In this document: positions 1-6,836 of the stretch, piece by piece
Layout of the letters: the number at the start of each line of letters is the position of its first letter
Numbering within the stretch: position 1 is the stretch's first letter
DNA from: Candidatus Moranbacteria bacterium RIFCSPLOWO2_12_FULL_48_12
Lineage (GTDB): Bacteria > Patescibacteriota > Minisyncoccia > Moranbacterales > UBA1568
Direction: 5' to 3'
DNA: 34,429 nt
Assembly: GCA_001784735.1 (NCBI GenBank)
Contig: MFSB01000033.1
Span: 439-34,867 of the forward strand
Translations under genes and position numbers: made by a program
Notes under the pieces: model-generated
What the model saw: only the letters and a program-made list of their open reading frames with translations
What the model was told of the DNA's origin: nothing
The model's database searches: none

Positions 1-356
1 ACTTCCCTGAGAAAACTAAGAAATAGTTTTATCATCGAGGGGTCGCTGTTCACAAATTTCACGGTACTCCATCCTTTACATCCTTCAGCCCAGTAAAGCA
101 TTACTCCGGCTAATCGGAGAGCTTCTTCTTTCTTGGAAAGATTTTCTTTAATTGTTACTGGTTTTTTATGAAACTTCGTTATATATAACTGAGTAATAGC
201 ATCACTTCTCGAACGACGGCTTACTTTATTTTTATTAAGATAGTAAACAACAGCTGATGTAGAAACATTAAACCTAGCTCCTACTTGAGCCATAGACAAA
301 TTATCCTGAAGGTAGGCTGCTACTAATTTGTTTTGAATCTCAATAGATATAGCCAT
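1..356 (-). CDS. HTH-domain protein, partial (runs off the window)
   Basis: Reading the minus strand from ATG at 356 gives 118 open codons to the window edge; it is missing from the ORF track because it has no stop here. Residues 1-50 look like a resolvase/Hin-type helix-turn-helix (MAQVGARFNVSTSAVVYYL), followed by basic KVSRRSRSD. Near residue 80 comes LAGVMLYWAEGCK, then VNSDPSMIKLFLSFLRE. The LAG...WAEG string resembles the first LAGLIDADG helix of homing-endonuclease-like folds, so a DNA-binding or LAGLIDADG-like protein is plausible but unproven. A strong promoter places the transcription start almost on the ATG (leaderless). Codon use is more A/T-rich than in its neighbours, which fits a mobile or recently acquired gene. 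Confidence 0.7.
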   Translation of the reverse strand, partial: MAISIEIQNKLVAAYLQDNLSMAQVGARFNVSTSAVVYYLNKNKVSRRSRSDAITQLYITKFHKKPVTIKENLSKKEEALRLAGVMLYWAEGCKGWSTVKFVNSDPSMIKLFLSFLRE

Positions 357-363
357 ACTTGAC

Positions 364-393
364 AGTATAGCACACCTACTGTTACTGAAGCAA
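364..393 (-). promoter_or_regulatory. Promoter of the partial HTH gene (probable leaderless start)
   Basis: On the minus strand TTGCTT is followed after 18 bases by TATACT, preceded by TGC (extended -10). The -10 ends 8 bases before the ATG at 356, so the predicted transcript starts at or one base before the start codon. Confidence 0.6.
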
Positions 394-419
394 CTGGACT
401 AATGTATAAGCTTCCTTTT

Positions 420-1247
420 CTATTGCCCCAGAAGTTTTTCCAAGCGGCGGATCTTGATACGCACTATCCGATGCACCGGACTCAATTTGAGCACCTGGCG
501 ATAACACTCTTTGGCATCCTTGATATTGCCAATTTCGAGATAGTAATCCCCCAGTCCTTCGTAGGCTGTGAAATCTTTGGGATTGACGGCAACACGGGCA
601 ATCAGATTTTCTTCACGGGAAATGTCCGCCGGTGTTCTTTCGTGGACAACTTCCGGATGGGCTACCGTCTCGCTTACCATCGGGCGAATGAAAGGAAGAG
701 GTGGTGAAACAACCGGCTCATAAGAGGTGTGAGTCGATTGGTCCCTCTCAAAAGTTTCCACCGATTCCGGTTGGTGAAAAACGGGATTTTCCGAAATAAC
801 TTCCGCTGGAACAGGCTGCTTGGGATCCGGAAACTTACTTTCTGGTTTCCCGATACCTACCACATTTTCAATCTGCTTCGAAAAACGATTTATGAAGCTT
901 TCGCGCGAAAGAGACTTCTCCTGCTTCGATACTTTTGGCTGCTCTAAAGCTTCTTTTTCGATCACCCTATCCTGAAAACGGCGACGGCGGGCCTTGAGCG
1001 CCTGTGTCAGATCATGGAGCCCATTGTGCATCTGAAGCGATACTACCTTGAAACGATAGGCTGTTTTTTCAAGGATGCGGAGAAAAAAATTTTTGGTGCG
1101 CAAAAAAGATATCTGCTCCCGCGCCTCTTCTACCAACTGGGAGGCCTTTTCAGCGATAATGGGGTCAGCCCCCTTGCGCGACAAGTACCACAAGACGAAC
1201 GACAGGCTGACAACAACAATGATCGGTGGAATAATGAGATACCACAT
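420..1247 (-). CDS. Membrane-anchored TPR protein
   Basis: The protein has 275 residues. One N-terminal membrane helix (residues about 3-22, LIIPPIIVVVSLSFVLWYL) is followed by a charged, proline-rich, low-complexity middle. A C-terminal TPR-like pair begins near residue 215 (AYEGLGDYYLEIGNIKDAKECYRQVLKLSP). The predicted topology is a short anchor with a cytoplasmic or surface TPR scaffold for protein-protein contacts; the partner is unknown. It lies 84 bases downstream of tsf on the same strand and is probably co-transcribed, although a TATAAT at 1267-1272 could serve as a weak internal promoter. No clear Shine-Dalgarno precedes the ATG. I recognise the architecture from CPR genomes but cannot give it a gene name. 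Confidence 0.8.
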   Translation of the reverse strand: MWYLIIPPIIVVVSLSFVLWYLSRKGADPIIAEKASQLVEEAREQISFLRTKNFFLRILEKTAYRFKVVSLQMHNGLHDLTQALKARRRRFQDRVIEKEALEQPKVSKQEKSLSRESFINRFSKQIENVVGIGKPESKFPDPKQPVPAEVISENPVFHQPESVETFERDQSTHTSYEPVVSPPLPFIRPMVSETVAHPEVVHERTPADISREENLIARVAVNPKDFTAYEGLGDYYLEIGNIKDAKECYRQVLKLSPVHRIVRIKIRRLEKLLGQ

Positions 1248-1331
1248 GAGACAAAAGGGTTCATCAATTATACTTTATGGAAACTTGCACACCAGGACAT
1301 TGCCCCGGCCGCCACAGGAGAGAGCTCTTGA

Positions 1332-1916
1332 TTACATCTCGTAGCGGACAAAGCCACCTACTTGGATATTTTCTCCGATCTTATGGATTTTTTCTGTTAA
1401 TAGCTCCCCGATAGTCTTACTGGGATCTTTCACGAACGCCTGCGTCAGAAGCGCAGTTTCACAGCGAAATTTTTCTTCCTTACCAGGCAAAATCTTGTCT
1501 ATCATTTCTCCGGATTTTCCTTCTTCCGTAAGCTGGGCGCGCCAAATATCCCTCTCTTTTTCCACCAGCTCCGCCGACACTTCTTCAGGCTTCACAGAGA
1601 GCGGAGCCAGAGCGGCAATGTGCATCGCAATATCGCGACCGAGCTCACGAAACTCAACGTTGCGCGCCACGAAATCCGTTTCGCAGAAAAGCTTCACCAA
1701 AACGCCGATGTGGTCATTGGAATGGACATAAGCGACCACGATACCCTCATGCGCCTCGTAAGTGCTTCTCTTCTTTGCCTTATCTTGTCCGCGTTTTCGA
1801 AGGATTTCCATAGCTTTGACCTCGTCGCCCCCTGCTTCATCGAGCGCCTTCTTCACATCGACGATACCAGCGCCGCTCTTTTCCCTGAGTGCCTTGACTT
1901 GTTCCATTGAACTCAT
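1332..1916 (-). CDS. tsf: Elongation factor Ts
   Basis: EF-Ts is the guanine nucleotide exchange factor that recycles EF-Tu-GDP. The N-terminal UBA-like domain (VKALREKSGAGIVDVKKAL) and the exchange core motif CETDFVARN are both clear, and the C-terminus (IGENIQVGGFVRYEM) is canonical. At 194 residues from the chosen start it is the short form, lacking the long coiled-coil arm of E. coli EF-Ts. The ORF-track start at 1964 adds MMSERRWQANKLKAEI, which is encoded by a palindromic repeat and has no homology to EF-Ts, so ATG 1916 (MSSMEQVKALREKSG) is preferred. It follows rpsB in the usual rpsB-tsf order. Confidence 0.95.
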   Translation of the reverse strand: MSSMEQVKALREKSGAGIVDVKKALDEAGGDEVKAMEILRKRGQDKAKKRSTYEAHEGIVVAYVHSNDHIGVLVKLFCETDFVARNVEFRELGRDIAMHIAALAPLSVKPEEVSAELVEKERDIWRAQLTEEGKSGEMIDKILPGKEEKFRCETALLTQAFVKDPSKTIGELLTEKIHKIGENIQVGGFVRYEM

Positions 1917-1937
1917 AATTTCAGCTTTTAGCTTATT

Positions 1938-2003
1938 GGCTTGCCACCGTCGTTCGCTCATCACCGTCGTTACTCGAACGACGTGATGAACGACATGGCT
2001 TGC
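1938..2003. repeat. Interspersed palindromic repeat in the rpsB-tsf gap
   Basis: Arms GCCACCGTCGTTC / CATCACCGTCGTT face AACGACGTGATG / AACGACATGGC, flanked by GGCTTGCC and ATGGCTTGC. The same flank and core words (GCTTGCCACG, CGAACGACGTGGCTTGC) occur at 28029-28063, so this is a dispersed family. It overlaps the falsely extended tsf ORF. Confidence 0.6.
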
Positions 2004-2044
2004 AGCTTCTCAGCAAGGAAATTTTAAAACTCCCCCAACAAAAA

Positions 2045-2905
2045 TTACTCAGCCACTTTTTCTTTCGCTGTCTCCTTCGCAGTTTCTTTGACTGTTTCTT
2101 TGGCTGCGGCTTTATCGGCTACTACTTTCTCTTTCGTTTCAAGAATGGCTTTTCCGAGAAAACCGAACAGGAGCCGCAAAGACGACAGCGCGTCATCGTT
2201 CCCCGGCACCGGATAGTCGACGAAGCTCGGATCGGTATTCGTGTCCGTAATGCCGACGATCGGAATATGCATCTTTCTCGCCTCTCTGGTGACCAACTCA
2301 GCCTCTTTGACATCCGCGATGACGATAGCGCCGGGCAACTGTTCCATATGCCTGATACCGCCCACTTTTCTCTCCAGCTTCTCTACTTCTTCGCTTTTCT
2401 TGGCTTGTTCGAATTTGGTGTATTTCTTGAATTCGCCCAGCCCGATTTTCTCATGCGTTTCATTCAGATACTTGGCTCGGGAACGGATGCAGGAAAAATT
2501 TGTGAGCGTCCCACCCAACCAGCGATCGATGACGTACGATTCGCCCAAACGAAGCGCCAGCGACCTCACCGTATCCTGCGTCTGCTTCTTCATACCGACA
2601 AAAAGAATCGGTTTGCCGCTCTTCACCACTTCAGAGAGAAACTTTGCGGCAATCGCCAGCTTCTCCGACGTTTTCTCTAGATCCACGATATTGATGTTTT
2701 TACGAGTCGTATAGATATACTCATCCATCTTCGGGTGACGCCTGGACTTCAGATGCCCGAAATGCACACCTGCCTTGAGCAGCCCTTCGAGACTAGCATC
2801 CAGTTTTGCAAAATCAAATAAGGCAAAATAGTTTTCGCCTGTTTCCGCGGCCAGAACCAATTGCTTGGCTCCGGAAGCGGCTATAGCCACAGTCGTTTCC
2901 GACAT
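2045..2905 (-). CDS. rpsB: 30S ribosomal protein uS2
   Basis: The protein has 286 residues. The uS2 core starts near residue 41: LLKAGVHFGHLKSRRHPKM, then ILFVGMKKQTQ, IDRWLGGTLTNF and the C-terminal signature PIVGITDTNTDPSFVDYPVPGNDDA (shown in part). It has an unusual N-terminal extension of about 35 residues (MSETTVAIAASGAKQL...) and a repetitive C-terminal tail of KETA/KETV units. The extension is probably real, because AAGGAAGT lies 6 bases before the ATG at 2905. First gene of the rpsB-tsf-TPR unit, with a consensus promoter 266 bases upstream and a long leader. Confidence 0.96.
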   Translation of the reverse strand: MSETTVAIAASGAKQLVLAAETGENYFALFDFAKLDASLEGLLKAGVHFGHLKSRRHPKMDEYIYTTRKNINIVDLEKTSEKLAIAAKFLSEVVKSGKPILFVGMKKQTQDTVRSLALRLGESYVIDRWLGGTLTNFSCIRSRAKYLNETHEKIGLGEFKKYTKFEQAKKSEEVEKLERKVGGIRHMEQLPGAIVIADVKEAELVTREARKMHIPIVGITDTNTDPSFVDYPVPGNDDALSSLRLLFGFLGKAILETKEKVVADKAAAKETVKETAKETAKEKVAE

Positions 2906-3163
2906 AATATTACTTCCTTATTGGATTACTTGCCCGCCTTCGGCGGGCTTGCCCACTTGTTTTGGGGCCACCTACCTTTCCTTATACAAGCCCTGAAAGC
3001 ACTGCAAGCGCAGGCCAGGAACGGACCCATCGGAAAAGTATGTCTGATTACCAAACAAAGTGAGTGAAGCGGCCCGCCGTGGCGAGATCGTTTCCGAACG
3101 CAGTGCTGGTAAAAACGGGTTTGATACCCGTTATCTTTCGCGTCTTGCGACGCTCCAAAATAC
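2906..3163 (-). promoter_or_regulatory. Long rpsB leader (no gene)
   Basis: This is the predicted 5' untranslated region from the rpsB promoter to the start codon, about 258 bases and gene-free. It contains a tight hairpin GCCCGCC-TTC-GGCGGGC at 2932-2948, a possible GTGGCCCC...GTGGGC pairing just upstream on the transcript, and repeat element A (3048-3134). rpsB leaders are autoregulatory in some other bacteria (known), but no homology to those RNAs is claimed here. Confidence 0.45.
3048..3134. repeat. Interspersed palindromic element, copy A
   Basis: Begins TTACCAAACAAAGTGAGTG, contains GTTTCCGAACGCAGTGCTGGTAA, and ends with the hairpin ACGGGTTTGATACCCGT followed by TAT. The TTACC...GGTAA ends are inverted. 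Related copies lie at 6521-6656 (B) and 27865-28086 (C). Confidence 0.7.
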
Positions 3164-3170
3164 AGTCCTT

Positions 3171-3198
3171 AGTATACCAAGAATGACAGACTTGTCAA
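3171..3198 (-). promoter_or_regulatory. Promoter of rpsB-tsf
   Basis: On the minus strand TTGACA (3198-3193), a 16-base spacer and TATACT (3176-3171), the -10 preceded by TGG. This is the best sigma-70-type match seen in the window. Its -35 overlaps the rpmE -35 on the other strand. Confidence 0.8.
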
Positions 3199-3220
3199 TT
3201 TCTCAAACACATGCTAGACT
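3192..3220 (+). promoter_or_regulatory. Promoter of rpmE
   Basis: TTGTCA (3192-3197), a 17-base spacer and TAGACT (3215-3220) give a predicted start near 3227 and a leader of about 95 bases. The leader holds a 9-bp inverted repeat, AACACAAAT (3234-3242) / ATTTGTGTT (3298-3306). No Shine-Dalgarno is visible before the rpmE ATG. Confidence 0.6.
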
Positions 3221-3321
3221 TGGCTGTACGAATAACACAAATTCTGACAAATGAACATGTATCTGTTTGAAGGTTGTTCGTGACTATTCGTTTTTTTATT
3301 TGTGTTCATTAGTGTCCCCAT

Positions 3322-3648
3322 ATGAAACAAGGCATCCACCCCACCTATTTCAAAGTGGCTACCATCACCTGCGCCTGCGGCGCGGTGCTTCATACTGGCT
3401 CAGCCGTCGAAACCATGAAGACGGAAATCTGCTCTCAGTGCCATCCATTCTACACCGGCAAGAAGAAATTCATTGATGCCACCGGCCGCGTGGATCGTTT
3501 CAAGAAACTCTCAGAGAAATCCGCAGTTAAGCAAGCCGCCCGCCTAGACTCGGCGAGGCTGGCACGCCTCAAAGCCGTCAAAGCCAAGGCCGCGACCGAA
3601 ACGCCTGAAGTTGAGAAAGAAAAAAAAGCTGCTAAAAAAGCGTCTTAG
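3322..3648 (+). CDS. rpmE: 50S ribosomal protein bL31
   Basis: bL31 is a late-assembling 50S protein that also bridges the subunits. The N-terminal 65 residues are canonical: [20 protein letters not shown], then [26 protein letters not shown] (quoted in part). The cysteines CxC and CxxC are kept, so this is the zinc-binding (C+) form. At 108 residues it is well over the usual 65-90: a lysine/alanine-rich tail follows, including [10 protein letters not shown], which is encoded by a dispersed repeat (see findings). The gene is separated from rpsB by a divergent promoter region and followed by an intrinsic terminator. Confidence 0.95.
   Translation: MKQGIHPTYFKVATITCACGAVLHTGSAVETMKTEICSQCHPFYTGKKKFIDATGRVDRFKKLSEKSAVKQAARLDSARLARLKAVKAKAATETPEVEKEKKAAKKAS
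3541..3563. repeat. Repeat fragment inside the rpmE coding sequence
   Basis: CGCCTAGACTCGGCGAGGCTGGC encodes the tail segment RLDSARLA. A close match, CGCCTAGCCGTCGAGGCTGGC, lies in non-coding element C (27965-27985), and a longer variant is inside the second GT-C gene (31318-31364). Confidence 0.55.
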
Positions 3649-3707
3649 CTTTGCTCAAAGCGTTTTCTTTGATCCTTTTAGAGGTTACTTTCCTACAAAG
3701 AATACGC

Positions 3708-3737
3708 AATCCCGTCTCTTCAGCCGGGATTTTGTTT
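3708..3737 (+). terminator. Intrinsic terminator of rpmE
   Basis: Stem AATCCCG/CGGGATT with a 10-base loop, followed by TTGTTTT. Confidence 0.75.
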
Positions 3738-3742
3738 TAAGA

Positions 3743-3751
3743 TGGTATACT
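3743..3751 (+). promoter_or_regulatory. Extended -10 promoter of prfA-prmC
   Basis: TGGTATACT lies just after the rpmE terminator and 78 bases before the prfA ATG. No convincing -35 is seen at the expected spacing, consistent with an extended -10 promoter. Confidence 0.5.
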
Positions 3752-3829
3752 ATATTTGAAGTTTTTTCAGTTTTTAGATTCTAACCTATAATTTTTCCTT
3801 TTGAATTTTGACTTTTGAATTTACCCAAT

Positions 3830-4912
3830 ATGCAAGATCTTCTCCAAGAAATCGAACGCGAACACCAAGAAATCACGGCTCTTCTCAGCCTGCCGGAAAC
3901 CGCGCGCGATTCCAAAAAACTGGCCGCTCTCGGCAGACGAAAAAACGAGCTTGATTCCATCATGGGACATATTGAGCGCTTGAAGGCCGTCGAAAAAAGC
4001 ATGCGCGACAACGCCGAACTGACTCAGAACGAGGAAGACGGCGAACTGAAGAATATGGCGATGGAAGAGAATCTCGCCTTGGCTGCGGAAAGAACTCAAC
4101 TTGAGGAAAAACTCAAACAGCTTCTCTTGCCCAAAGATCCGTCAGATAGCAAGGATGTCATCATGGAAATCCGCGGTGGCGCGGGCGGCGATGAGTCCAG
4201 CCTGTTTGCCACGGAACTCTTCCGCATGTACTCACACTTTGCCGAAAAACAAGGCTGGCACATCGTCATGCTCCACTCCAACCATACCGAAGTCGGCGGA
4301 TTCAAAGAGGCGGTTTTTGAGATAAACCGCGGCAAAAGCCAGGCTCCCGTCTATCAGAAAATGAAGTACGAATCCGGCGTCCATCGCGTCCAGCGCGTTC
4401 CGGAAACGGAAAAATCCGGCCGCATCCACACTTCCACCGCTACCGTAGCCGTCTTGCCGCAAGTCGAGGATGTGGAAGTAACTATCAATCCGACCGATCT
4501 GCGCATCGATACTTTCTGTTCTTCCGGGCCCGGCGGGCAGTCTGTCAACACCACTTACAGCGCGGTGCGCATCACCCATATGCCGAGCGGCTTGGTCGTC
4601 AGCTGCCAGGACGAGAAGTCGCAAATCAAGAACAAGGAAAAGGCCATGAAAGTACTCCGTTCGCGCCTCTTCCAGCTCGGAGAAGAAAAACGCGCCAAGG
4701 AGCAAGGCGATGCCCGCCGTAGCCAGATCGGCACTGGCGATCGCAGCGAGAAAATCCGCACCTACAACTTTCCCCAGGATCGCATCACCGATCATCGGAT
4801 CAAGATGTCATGGAGCAATATCCCGCAAATCCTTGGTGGCTCTTGCGAACCAATTATCGCCGCTCTGGAAGAAGAGGATATCCGCCGCAAACTGGAAAGA
4901 CAGGAGCGGTAA
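3830..4912 (+). CDS. prfA: Peptide chain release factor 1
   Basis: RF1 recognises UAA and UAG and triggers peptidyl-tRNA hydrolysis. The protein has 360 residues from ATG 3830, the usual family length. The codon-recognition tripeptide region reads [13 protein letters not shown] (P-x-T type, RF1 rather than the SPF of RF2). The catalytic GGQ is at 235-237 in [12 protein letters not shown], with CQDEKSQ downstream. The ORF track begins at a TTG (3815) five codons earlier, but the ATG start [12 protein letters not shown] matches the family N-terminus. It is followed after 54 bases by prmC, whose product methylates the GGQ glutamine: a functional pair and probable operon. An RF2 gene is not in this window, although TGA stops show one must exist. 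Confidence 0.97.
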   Translation: MQDLLQEIEREHQEITALLSLPETARDSKKLAALGRRKNELDSIMGHIERLKAVEKSMRDNAELTQNEEDGELKNMAMEENLALAAERTQLEEKLKQLLLPKDPSDSKDVIMEIRGGAGGDESSLFATELFRMYSHFAEKQGWHIVMLHSNHTEVGGFKEAVFEINRGKSQAPVYQKMKYESGVHRVQRVPETEKSGRIHTSTATVAVLPQVEDVEVTINPTDLRIDTFCSSGPGGQSVNTTYSAVRITHMPSGLVVSCQDEKSQIKNKEKAMKVLRSRLFQLGEEKRAKEQGDARRSQIGTGDRSEKIRTYNFPQDRITDHRIKMSWSNIPQILGGSCEPIIAALEEEDIRRKLERQER

Positions 4913-4966
4913 GAAAGCTTATAGCTTTTAGCTTCATCAGCTTTTTAGCTTTTAGGAAATTGAAAT

Positions 4967-5857
4967 ATGACTGTTACAGAACTACAAAAAATGTTCCTTC
5001 CGGCAATCGCTCCGGAAGATTTTTTTATCCTTCTGGCTCACGCGACGAAAAAAAAGAAGGTTTTCTTTCTGGCTCACCCGGAATACGCCCTTGATCCAAA
5101 AGATGAAACTCTCGCCAGAGATTACTTCCGGCGCCGTCTCAAGCATGAACCAATAGCGTATATCGTCGGCCACAAAGAATTCTATGGTTACGATTTTCTC
5201 GTTACCCAAGATACGCTCATCCCGCGCCCGGAAACGGAACTCTTAGTCGAAAGCGCGCTAAAGCACGCCTCGACTAAGAGCCAACAATTAACAGTTAACA
5301 ACAAACAAAAACTTGCTATCATTGATGTTGGCACGGGCAGCGGGAACATTATTATCTCTATCGCCAAAGAAATAGAAAAAAGGTATCAGGTATCAGGTAT
5401 CAGGTATTATGCTGCAGATTTTTCCGAAGCAGCGCTTGTAATCGCAAGGCAAAATGCAAAACGACACGATGGAGACGGTCTCATCAAATTCCACAAAGGC
5501 GATCTTCTTCAGCCGCTCGACAAAAAAATCTTTTCAACAAGCGAGATCGTTATCACTGCCAATCTTCCCTATCTCTCACACAGCCTCTATGACAACACCT
5601 CGGAGGATGTTCACGCATATGAACCGAGAGAAGCTCTTTTAAGCGAACGTGCGGGACTGGATCATTATTATCGGTTGCTGGAAGATATCAAAAGTTTTCA
5701 TATGCAGAAACACCCTATCACTCTCTTTCTAGAAATAAGTCCCGAACAGAGACTCCCCTTACAGAGCTTTGTTCTAGAGTTTTTTCCAAGAGCAAAGATG
5801 CAGATACATGAAGATCTCGCCCAAAAAGAGCGCGTCGTAGAGATTCATATACAGTAA
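4967..5857 (+). CDS. prmC: Release factor glutamine methyltransferase
   Basis: PrmC (HemK) uses S-adenosylmethionine to N5-methylate the GGQ glutamine of release factors. The N-terminal helical domain is followed by EFYGYDFLVTQDTLIPRPETE, the SAM-binding loop DVGTGSGN, and the active-site motif NLPY (the family consensus is NPPY). Length (296) is slightly above normal because two loops carry extra residues: KHASTKSQQLTVNNKQK before motif I, and KRYQVSGIRYY after it. The second is encoded by a perfect 7-bp tandem repeat. The start follows TTAGGAAATTGAAAT. The preceding gap is filled with AGCTTTTAGC-type repeats. It ends in a strong shared terminator. Confidence 0.95.
   Translation: MTVTELQKMFLPAIAPEDFFILLAHATKKKKVFFLAHPEYALDPKDETLARDYFRRRLKHEPIAYIVGHKEFYGYDFLVTQDTLIPRPETELLVESALKHASTKSQQLTVNNKQKLAIIDVGTGSGNIIISIAKEIEKRYQVSGIRYYAADFSEAALVIARQNAKRHDGDGLIKFHKGDLLQPLDKKIFSTSEIVITANLPYLSHSLYDNTSEDVHAYEPREALLSERAGLDHYYRLLEDIKSFHMQKHPITLFLEISPEQRLPLQSFVLEFFPRAKMQIHEDLAQKERVVEIHIQ
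5382..5409. repeat. Heptamer tandem repeat inside prmC
   Basis: GGTATCA x3 plus GGTATTA, four 7-bp units that encode RYQVSGIRY within a loop of the methyltransferase. The same 7-bp period and similar words (GGTATTA, GATATTA) form the intergenic tracts near 17.8 and 32.2 kb. Confidence 0.75.
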
Positions 5858-5874
5858 ACATTGCGAAAAACAGA

Positions 5875-5920
5875 CAAAAAACCCCTCCGCCAGTTAGCGG
5901 ATTGGGGTTTTTTGTTTTTT
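5875..5920. terminator. Bidirectional terminator between prmC and the small basic gene
   Basis: AAAACCCC-T-CCGC-cagtta-GCGG-AT-TGGGGTTTTTTG: a long GC stem with A-tract and T-tract on both sides, so it can end transcription from prmC (+) and from the convergent 23-codon gene (-). Confidence 0.85.
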
Positions 5921-5947
5921 GAACTAAAAGAACCGAAGAAAGCGAAA

Positions 5948-6019
5948 CTACTTTCGTTTCTTACCACCTTTCTTCTTCTTTGTAGCCTTCTTTCTCTTGG
6001 CTGCTTTTTTCTTAGCCAT
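5948..6019 (-). CDS. 23-residue lysine-rich basic protein
   Basis: ATG at 6019 is preceded by AGGAGGTGAGTATT, the strongest Shine-Dalgarno in the window. It opens a 23-codon frame ending in TAG: MAKKKAAKRKKATKKKKGGK followed by KRK. About two thirds of the residues are lysine or arginine, with no acidic residue and no hydrophobic segment. It resembles the basic tails of histone H1-like or HU-type proteins and the smallest basic ribosomal proteins, so binding to DNA or rRNA is the likely role (inference). A TTGTAT-16-TATAAT promoter lies about 150 bases upstream and a bidirectional terminator just downstream, so it has its own complete transcription unit. It is too short for the ORF track. Confidence 0.8.
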   Translation of the reverse strand: MAKKKAAKRKKATKKKKGGKKRK

Positions 6020-6160
6020 AATACTCACCTCCTTCTACACCTACTTCTCATTTTCATGCTCCATAAGTTTATGGGGAGAAAAAGGAAGCGGATTATTTTT
6101 TTTGTTTCACACAACAAATGTTTGTTTTCTTTGTGCGTGATACAGAAAAATTTTCCTGTA
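6020..6160 (-). promoter_or_regulatory. Leader of the small basic gene
   Basis: Gene-free A/T-rich leader of about 140 bases. It holds self-complementary segments: ACAGGAAAATTTTTCTGT (minus-strand reading), AACAAACATTTGTTGT, and CCATAAACTTATGG nearer the start. A leader six times longer than half its coding region suggests post-transcriptional control. Confidence 0.4.
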
Positions 6161-6167
6161 CATTTTT

Positions 6168-6195
6168 ATTATACTCTTTTTTATGCAAAATACAA
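6168..6195 (-). promoter_or_regulatory. Promoter of the small basic gene
   Basis: On the minus strand TTGTAT (6195-6190), a 16-base spacer and a perfect TATAAT (6173-6168). Confidence 0.65.
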
Positions 6196-6211
6196 TAAGA
6201 AAATAATATCT

Positions 6212-6322
6212 GTCAACCCCGTTAGAAGTCTAGCTGGCTAATTTCAATATGCAAACGTCTAAAAAGAAAAATAATCATTATAAAGTATATTATTTTGGCA
6301 GACTTCTAACGGGGTCAACCCC
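6212..6322. repeat. MITE-like element with 15-bp inverted ends
   Basis: Perfect inverted repeats CCCCGTTAGAAGTCT (6217-6231) and AGACTTCTAACGGGG (6300-6314) enclose 68 A/T-rich bases. GTCAACCCC occurs as a direct repeat at both outer edges (6212-6220 and 6314-6322). There is no ORF inside. Confidence 0.65.
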
Positions 6323-6836
6323 CTAAGAAAAAATTTAAAATGTAAATCTCAAAAGTAAAAATTGCTATGTAAAATATAAAAAATTTTGGAATTCAAAACA
6401 GATTTGATTCATTTCATTTTTGAATTTTAATCTGTCCACCTCGGCAAAGCCATTGGCGAGACGGGTCATTTTGCATTTTCCTGTCTGCCGGCAGGCAGGG
6501 ATTTTTAAATTTTGATTTTATTACCGAACGAAGCGAGCGAAGCGAAAGGAAACTTTCGTTTCCGAGCGCAGTGCCGGTAAAATCAGGTTCAATACCCCGC
6601 GGCTTGCCGCGGAGGGATTGGGCTCAGGGCTTGCCCTGGGGTCTAATACCCGTTATTTTATTAAGAGTCTGTCTGATAAAACACTCTCTCAATACCGCTT
6701 TTCAACCTTAATTCCTCCCGCCTGCCGGACGGGCAGGGATTCATAATTCCTACCTGCCCGCCAGAGCCTTAGCGACGGATGGATTCTTCTCTAAAATTTT
6801 CCCTTTACCACGCCAAAAATCGCCCGTTTTGTCCAG
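6323..6836. repeat. Gene-free repeat block
   Basis: No credible gene is present. The first part is A/T-rich (TTTGAATTTTAATCTG-type words). It then holds the palindromes CTGTCTGCCGGCAGGCAG (6481-6498), CCGCGGCTTGCCGCGG, CAGGGCTTGCCCTG and CCTGCCGGACGGGCAGG, together with element B. It separates the prmC/small-gene region from the next promoter. Confidence 0.7.
6521..6656. repeat. Interspersed palindromic element, copy B
   Basis: TTACCGAACGAAGCGAGCG at the left, GTTTCCGAGCGCAGTGCCGGTAA in the middle and AATACCCGTTAT at the right match copy A in order. Two extra hairpins (CCGCGGCTTGCCGCGG, CAGGGCTTGCCCTG) are inserted before the right end. Confidence 0.7.

Noticed and set aside
2000-2680. 226-aa plus-strand ORF
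   Set aside because: Antisense shadow of rpsB.
3648-3672. Hairpin GCTTT-GCTC-AAAGC at the rpmE stop as the terminator
   Set aside because: The stem is only 5 bp; the hairpin at 3708-3737 is much stronger.
4232-4795. 187-aa minus-strand ORF
   Set aside because: Antisense shadow of prfA with no ribosome site or family resemblance.
5861-6241. 126-aa plus-strand ORF after prmC
   Set aside because: It runs across the bidirectional terminator and antisense to the well-supported 23-codon gene, and its composition is low-complexity Leu/Phe.
6521-6660. Possible tRNA (GGTTCAATACC-like word)
   Set aside because: No acceptor stem, anticodon arm or CCA context; the word belongs to repeat element B.
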